This document shows, piece by piece, positions 60,546 to 64,000 of a stretch of 64,000 nucleotides of DNA; position 1 is the first letter of the stretch; every line of letters begins with the position of its first letter. A model generated the notes under the pieces. It was not told where the DNA came from. It saw nothing but the letters and a program-made list of their open reading frames with translations, and ran no database searches. A program made the translations under genes and the position numbers. The stretch comes from Chthonomonadales bacterium (GTDB lineage: Bacteria; Armatimonadota; Chthonomonadetes; Chthonomonadales; CAJBBX01), in contig JADLGO010000049.1 in assembly GCA_020849275.1 (NCBI GenBank), positions 1 to 64,000 of the forward strand. The letters are read 5' to 3'.

Positions 60546-61839
60546 GGAGATGCACCGGCCCGCCGCGCGCCTGGCGGCGGCCATCTGCGCGCTGAGCCTT
60601 CTGGTCTGCTTCGCGCAGGGATGGCGGCGCTCGGGCGCCGGCATGGACCTGCCGGCCTACGTCTATCCGGCCAAGCTCTGGCTGGCCGGCATCGACCCCT
60701 ACGACATCCGGGCCTACCAGGCAAGCTACCCGCGCTTCTGGGGCCCCGGCGCCACAACCCCCAACTCGTGCAGCTTCCCGCCGCAGGTCCTGATCGAGAT
60801 GGTCCCGCTGGCGCTGCCGCCCTGGACCGTGGCGCTGCGGACCTGGTGGCTGGTGTCGTTCGGCGCGCTGCTCACCGCCTTCTGGCTCCTGACGCGCCGC
60901 TTCGCCGCGTGGGGCGCCACCGAGACGCTCCTGCTCGTCGCCCTGCTCGCGCAGTCGCGCCTGGTGCAATCGGTCGCCTTTCGCGGTCAGATGTCGCTCT
61001 TCTGCCTGGGCCTGGTGCTCGGCGCCCTGGCGCTTGCGGATCGCCGCCGCCCGATGCTCGCGGGCCTCGCCCTGGCGCTGGCAGCGGCCAAGATCATCCT
61101 CACGCCGCCGGCCGCGCTCTACTGGATCTGGAAGCGGCAGTGGGCGCCGCTCGCCTGGTTCGCCGCGATCACAACCGTGCTGCACGCGATCCCGATCCTC
61201 GCGATCGGACCGGCGCGGTTCATGAGGGAGTACGCGGCCTCCGCCCGGCACGGGCTCGACCTGGAAGCGAGCATCGTGGCCGGCTCGTACCACGTGATGA
61301 ACTGGCAAGTACTCTACGACACGCTGCTGGGGCGCTCAACGGGGGCGTCGGCGGCGGCCAACCTGCTCACGTTGCTGGCGGCCGGCGCGGCCACCGTGGG
61401 GGTCGCGGTGGCATGGCGCCGCCGGGCGTCGCGAGACGCCGAGGGCTGGGTGCTCGCCTCGGTCACGGCGCTCACGCTCGCCTCAACCTACCACCGCGTC
61501 TACGACGGTGTGTTCCTGTTCGTGGTCGCGTTCGCCGCCTGGAACGCGCTGCGCGCCCGGCCCGGCCGAACGCCGGCGCTCCTCGCGCTGGCCGCCACGC
61601 TGTTCCTCTTCCTGATGGTGCTCGGAGCGCAAGAGGTCTCCGCCCGTGTGTCCGACCGGCTCGCGGCCACGCAGGCGCTGGCCTCCCTCCGGCCGATCAA
61701 CGCATGGCTCGCGCTGCTGATCCTCCTCCAGACGCTCTGGGTGGCCTGGCGAAGAGCGAGCGCCTACTCATCGTCGAACGAGGCGCCCGGATCGTCGACG
61801 CCGCCTGAGGCCGCGCCGTTGCCGGGGGCCGCGCCGTAG
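60529..61839 (+). CDS. GT87/DUF2029-like membrane glycosyltransferase
   Basis: 436 residues with about 9-10 transmembrane segments. The first loop after TM1 (GAGMDLPAYVYPAKLWLAGIDPYD) has the acidic residue usual in GT-C enzymes, followed by FGALLTAFWLLTRRF, LAGLALALAAAKIILTPPA and YHRVYDGVFLFV. It probably transfers a sugar from a lipid-linked donor. GTG 60529 with GGAGG 6 nt upstream is the start. The last 76 bp overlap the end of convergent xseB. Confidence 0.78.
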   Translation: MARWREEMHRPAARLAAAICALSLLVCFAQGWRRSGAGMDLPAYVYPAKLWLAGIDPYDIRAYQASYPRFWGPGATTPNSCSFPPQVLIEMVPLALPPWTVALRTWWLVSFGALLTAFWLLTRRFAAWGATETLLLVALLAQSRLVQSVAFRGQMSLFCLGLVLGALALADRRRPMLAGLALALAAAKIILTPPAALYWIWKRQWAPLAWFAAITTVLHAIPILAIGPARFMREYAASARHGLDLEASIVAGSYHVMNWQVLYDTLLGRSTGASAAANLLTLLAAGAATVGVAVAWRRRASRDAEGWVLASVTALTLASTYHRVYDGVFLFVVAFAAWNALRARPGRTPALLALAATLFLFLMVLGAQEVSARVSDRLAATQALASLRPINAWLALLILLQTLWVAWRRASAYSSSNEAPGSSTPPEAAPLPGAAP

Positions 61840-62069
61840 GTGGCGCCGCCCGCTGCGTCCACGCCTTCCAGCGCCGCCTCGACCTCCTGCTGCGTGGCGC
61901 GCAACCGCGTCCGGCAGGTGCGGACGAGCAGCGCCGCGCGCTTCACCGACTGCGCGAGATCGTCCACGTCCACGTCACCCTGCTCAATGCGGGCCACGAT
62001 CGCCTCAAGCTCGCGCAGCGCCTCGCCGTAGGTCGCCGGCGGTTCGTCAGCCGGCCGCGTCTTCTTCAC
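61764..62069 (-). CDS. xseB: Exodeoxyribonuclease VII small subunit
   Basis: 101 residues. The XseB core is clear: ATYGEALRELEAIVARIEQGDVDVDDLAQSVKRAALLVRTCRTRLRATQQEVE, a three-helix-like small subunit that regulates XseA. A Gly/Ala/Asp-rich tail of about 30 residues follows. GTG 62069 has GGAGGGAG upstream and overlaps xseA by 23 bp, so translation is coupled. The enzyme degrades single-stranded DNA from both ends in repair. The 3' end is antisense to the end of the glycan operon. Confidence 0.92.
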   Translation of the reverse strand: MKKTRPADEPPATYGEALRELEAIVARIEQGDVDVDDLAQSVKRAALLVRTCRTRLRATQQEVEAALEGVDAAGGATYGAAPGNGAASGGVDDPGASFDDE

Positions 62070-63459
62070 TCGCTCCCTCCGTCGCCTCCACCCGGCTGAG
62101 GATCCGCCCACGATGGAGTTGTGTGCGGACGGCCTGTCCGGGGGCAACCGCCGCCGCATCGCGCACGGCTCGACCGTCAAGCCGGGTGATGCTGTAGCCG
62201 CGGCGGAGCACGTTGGCGGGGTCGAGCGTCTCCACGTCGCGCGCGAGCCGCGCCAACGCTGCGTCGGCCCGCTCCATCGCCAGCCGCGCGCGCCACAGTG
62301 CCAGGCTTCCCAACTCGCGCGCGCGCGCCTCCTGCTGCCCGATGCGCCGCTCGGCGCCGAAGCCAGCGCGCATGTGCAGCCCGGCCAGCGACCGCTCCTG
62401 CCGCGCCAGGCCGGCGTGGACCCCGGCCGAGAAGCGCGTGGCAAGCGAGTCAACCGTCTCGCGCCGAGCCTGCGCGGCGCGCCCCACGTTCGCCTCCAGC
62501 CGGCGCGCCATCAGCTCGACCCGCCCGATGCCCTCCTCCACGGCTCGCCCAGCGCCGGAGCGCACGCTCGCCAGACCGGCCTCCATCGCCGCCTCGTACG
62601 ACCGGATATGGTCCACGATCAGCTCGGCGGCCGCGGTCGGTGTCTTGCAGCGCGTGTGGGCGGCCTGATCGGCCACGCACTCGTCCTTCTCATGGCCCAC
62701 GCCGGTTACCACGGGGAGCGGGCACGCCGCGATGGCCGCGGCCAGGTCGTAGCCGTCGAAGCAGCCCAGGTCCACCTGCGAGCCGCCTCCGCGGAGGATC
62801 GCCACGACGTCGAACAGCCTGGCGCGCCGCCCGACCTCCTTGAGCGCGTGCACCAGTTCCTTCTCGGCGCCCTCGCCCTGCACCGCTGCTTCGAACAGCG
62901 CGGTGCTGAAGCGGTATCCGAACGGGTTGGCCCGCAGATGCGTGACGAAGTCGCCGAGCCCGGCGGCGCTGGGCGACGAGACGACCGCGATGCGCTGGGG
63001 CACGGCGGGAAACGGCAGGTAGCCGTTGCGCTCCAGCAGTCCCTCGTGGGCCAGGCGCTCCAGCGTCTCCCGTTTGCGGCGGGCCATGTCGCCGAGGGTG
63101 AAGAGCGGGTTGATCGCCGAGACGTCCAGGCTGAGGCCGTAAACCTCGTGGTAGCGCACCCGGACGCGGAGCAGCACCTCCATGCCCGCCTTGAGGCTCT
63201 CGCGGGTGGTTCGCTCGAACTCCTCCAGGATCGCGCGGCGCGACGCCCAGAGCGTCGCGCGGGCCTGCGCCACCAGGCGCCCGCCCTGCTTCTCGACGAG
63301 CTGGAGATAGCAGTGCTGGTTGCGGCGGACGCTCGCCTCCGCCACCTCCGCGGCCACCCAGAATTCCTCGCACAGCCACTCATCGAGGACCGTGCGAATG
63401 GTGCGGTTCAGCTCGGAGAGGCTCAGGTAGGGCTCGTCGAGCAAATCGGGGTCTCCCAC
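62047..63459 (-). CDS. xseA: Exodeoxyribonuclease VII large subunit
   Basis: 470 residues with an N-terminal OB-fold (LSELNRTIRTVLDEWLCEEFWVAAEV), CYLQLVEKQGGRLVAQARATLW, VRVRYHEVYGLSLDV, and the catalytic domain RIAVVSSPSAAGLGDFVTHL, ILRGGGSQVDLGCFDGYDLA, VTGVGHEKDECVADQAAHTRCKTPTAAAE. A long coiled coil follows (about 310-410), then a C-terminal NVLRRGYSITR segment that contacts XseB. It degrades single-stranded DNA with XseB. GTG 63459 lacks a clear ribosome site; a TTG a few codons in is possible. Confidence 0.93.
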   Translation of the reverse strand: MGDPDLLDEPYLSLSELNRTIRTVLDEWLCEEFWVAAEVAEASVRRNQHCYLQLVEKQGGRLVAQARATLWASRRAILEEFERTTRESLKAGMEVLLRVRVRYHEVYGLSLDVSAINPLFTLGDMARRKRETLERLAHEGLLERNGYLPFPAVPQRIAVVSSPSAAGLGDFVTHLRANPFGYRFSTALFEAAVQGEGAEKELVHALKEVGRRARLFDVVAILRGGGSQVDLGCFDGYDLAAAIAACPLPVVTGVGHEKDECVADQAAHTRCKTPTAAAELIVDHIRSYEAAMEAGLASVRSGAGRAVEEGIGRVELMARRLEANVGRAAQARRETVDSLATRFSAGVHAGLARQERSLAGLHMRAGFGAERRIGQQEARARELGSLALWRARLAMERADAALARLARDVETLDPANVLRRGYSITRLDGRAVRDAAAVAPGQAVRTQLHRGRILSRVEATEGASEEDAAG

Positions 63460-63508
63460 CCGGATCGGGCTGCCGGGTAGGTTCGGCGGGAGTACCCGGC
63501 CATCCTCT

Positions 63509-63534
63509 GCCTCGCGGCGCGAGCACTGCGAGGC
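63509..63534 (-). terminator. Hairpin after the right-edge gene
   Basis: GCCTCGC and GCGAGGC pair perfectly (7 bp) around a 12-nt loop, 37 nt past the stop of the right-edge gene and 50 nt before the xseA start, where a terminator would be expected. No T run. Confidence 0.4.
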
Positions 63535-63571
63535 GCCGGATCGGGCGTGCGCCGCCGACGCCGGCGCGCCG

Positions 63572-64000
63572 TCACCGCGCAGCGCGGCCGAGCGAGCGGA
63601 TCAGGTCGCTGAGAGCCTCCTGGTTGCGCTCGGAGGCGAAGGGCCGCTCGGGATCCGGGCGCCCCCCCATGCCGCCACCCACGCCCGGACCGATCGGGCC
63701 GGTGGCCGCTCCGCCTCCTCCGGGCGCCGCCGGCTCCGGCGACGGTCGGGCGCTCCCCGGCGTCGGCGTGGCGGAGGCCTGCGCCATTCCGCTCATCGCG
63801 GCAACCGGTCGGCGGCCGCGCTGCGGGAAGATGACCGCGATGGCCGCCCTCTGCGGCGGGGTCAGGACCCCCTCAACTCGGTCGGCCAACTCGGCCGCCT
63901 TCGCCTCGTCGATCCGCTCGGCCGCCTGCGCCTCCTTCAGCGCCGGCAGCAGCGTCGTCGCCTGCTCGGGCGTCACGCCCTGGCCCTGCGCCCTCTGGAT
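63572..64000 (-). CDS. Hypothetical protein with LTPPQRAAI-type helical repeat and Gly/Pro-rich tail, 5' end cut by window edge
   Basis: The frame is open to the right edge, so the true start is outside. The visible part reads VTPEQATTLLPALKEAQAAERIDEAK and VEGVLTPPQRAAIAVIFPQRGR, two helix-turn segments of a kind seen in exported Spy-like or helical-bundle proteins in Armatimonadota. A low-complexity Gly/Pro/Ala region (residues about 65-110 of the visible part) and a short helical end (NQEALSDLIRSLGRAAR) follow. Function unknown. Confidence 0.55.
   Translation of the reverse strand: MQRAQGQGVTPEQATTLLPALKEAQAAERIDEAKAAELADRVEGVLTPPQRAAIAVIFPQRGRRPVAAMSGMAQASATPTPGSARPSPEPAAPGGGGAATGPIGPGVGGGMGGRPDPERPFASERNQEALSDLIRSLGRAAR

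Noticed and set aside
1-64000. tRNA, rRNA, CRISPR arrays, insertion sequences, prophage
   Set aside because: No cloverleaf-like TTCGA arm, repeat-spacer series, transposase or phage structural gene was found by eye on either strand.

Overview
The window is about 64 kb of high-GC bacterial chromosome with very dense coding (gaps rarely exceed 250 bp) and no rRNA, tRNA, CRISPR array, insertion sequence or prophage that I could see. The gene mix best fits an uncultured member of the Armatimonadota or a related Planctomycetes/Verrucomicrobia-like lineage. It includes a prepilin-type protein with the C-x-SNL-x-QI-x(n)-MYA-x-D continuation, a DUF1549/DUF1553 plus DUF1501 pair, several uroporphyrinogen-decarboxylase-like (URO-D) proteins, many Gfo/Idh/MocA oxidoreductases, secreted glycoside hydrolases, RNase J and a lone SpoVR. 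The phylum is an inference from gene content only.

Left part (1-20.1 kb). A truncated prepilin gene and a Gfo/Idh oxidoreductase diverge from a shared regulatory region that carries two near-consensus promoters, an inverted repeat and a run of nine C. Next come asd-dapA (lysine/diaminopimelate entry) and a membrane protein. A two-gene DNA-modification cassette follows: a Zn-ribbon DUF1156-type adenine methylase overlapping a PD-(D/E)XK nuclease-like protein. A minus-strand set holds a GH99-like hydrolase, a PHP-like protein and a secreted protein of unknown function. RNase J leads into a GH127 enzyme, an SDR and a D12-class adenine methylase. A separately promoted NYN/OST-HTH ribonuclease-like protein of visibly lower GC closes this part.

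Middle (20.3-51.4 kb). This is catabolic and surface territory: DUF1549/DUF1553 and DUF1501 proteins, ADP-ribosylglycohydrolase, aldo/keto reductase, a zinc alcohol dehydrogenase, and a five-gene minus-strand operon (PNPOx-like, Gfo/Idh, URO-D-like, TIM-barrel isomerase, Eis-like GNAT). It also holds a serpin lipoprotein, a URO-D-like gene coupled to a HyuA-type ATPase, a third URO-D-like gene, SpoVR, a nucleoside-hydrolase-like protein, a RraA-like protein, an alpha/beta hydrolase lacking its nucleophile, and a peroxiredoxin behind a 12-bp palindrome. Beyond it lie a GH36 alpha-galactosidase, a decayed SDR, a 5'-nucleotidase and a double beta-helix polysaccharide-acting protein. The set suggests scavenging of plant-type polysaccharides and nucleosides, with the URO-D/HyuA genes hinting at corrinoid-dependent methyl transfer.

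Right part (51.6-64 kb). After a second Eis-like acetyltransferase, a strong promoter (52952-52980) drives a tightly packed nine-gene operon for amino-sugar synthesis and glycan assembly (53078-61839): Gfo/Idh, hexapeptide acetyltransferase, DegT aminotransferase, NAD epimerase/dehydratase, a second DegT aminotransferase, a NeuD/PglD-like acetyltransferase, GT2, a UPF0104-type membrane protein and a GT87-like membrane protein. Seven of the eight junctions overlap. Convergent to it lie xseB and xseA (exonuclease VII) and the 3' part of a secreted protein gene that runs off the right edge.

The strongest leads for something undescribed are the methylase/PD-(D/E)XK cassette (4882-8080), the D12 methylase and NYN/OST-HTH gene side by side (17742-20106), the divergent promoter region with a C9 tract in a promoter spacer (485-609), and the URO-D/HyuA pair with an apparent winged-helix insertion (33503-36621).
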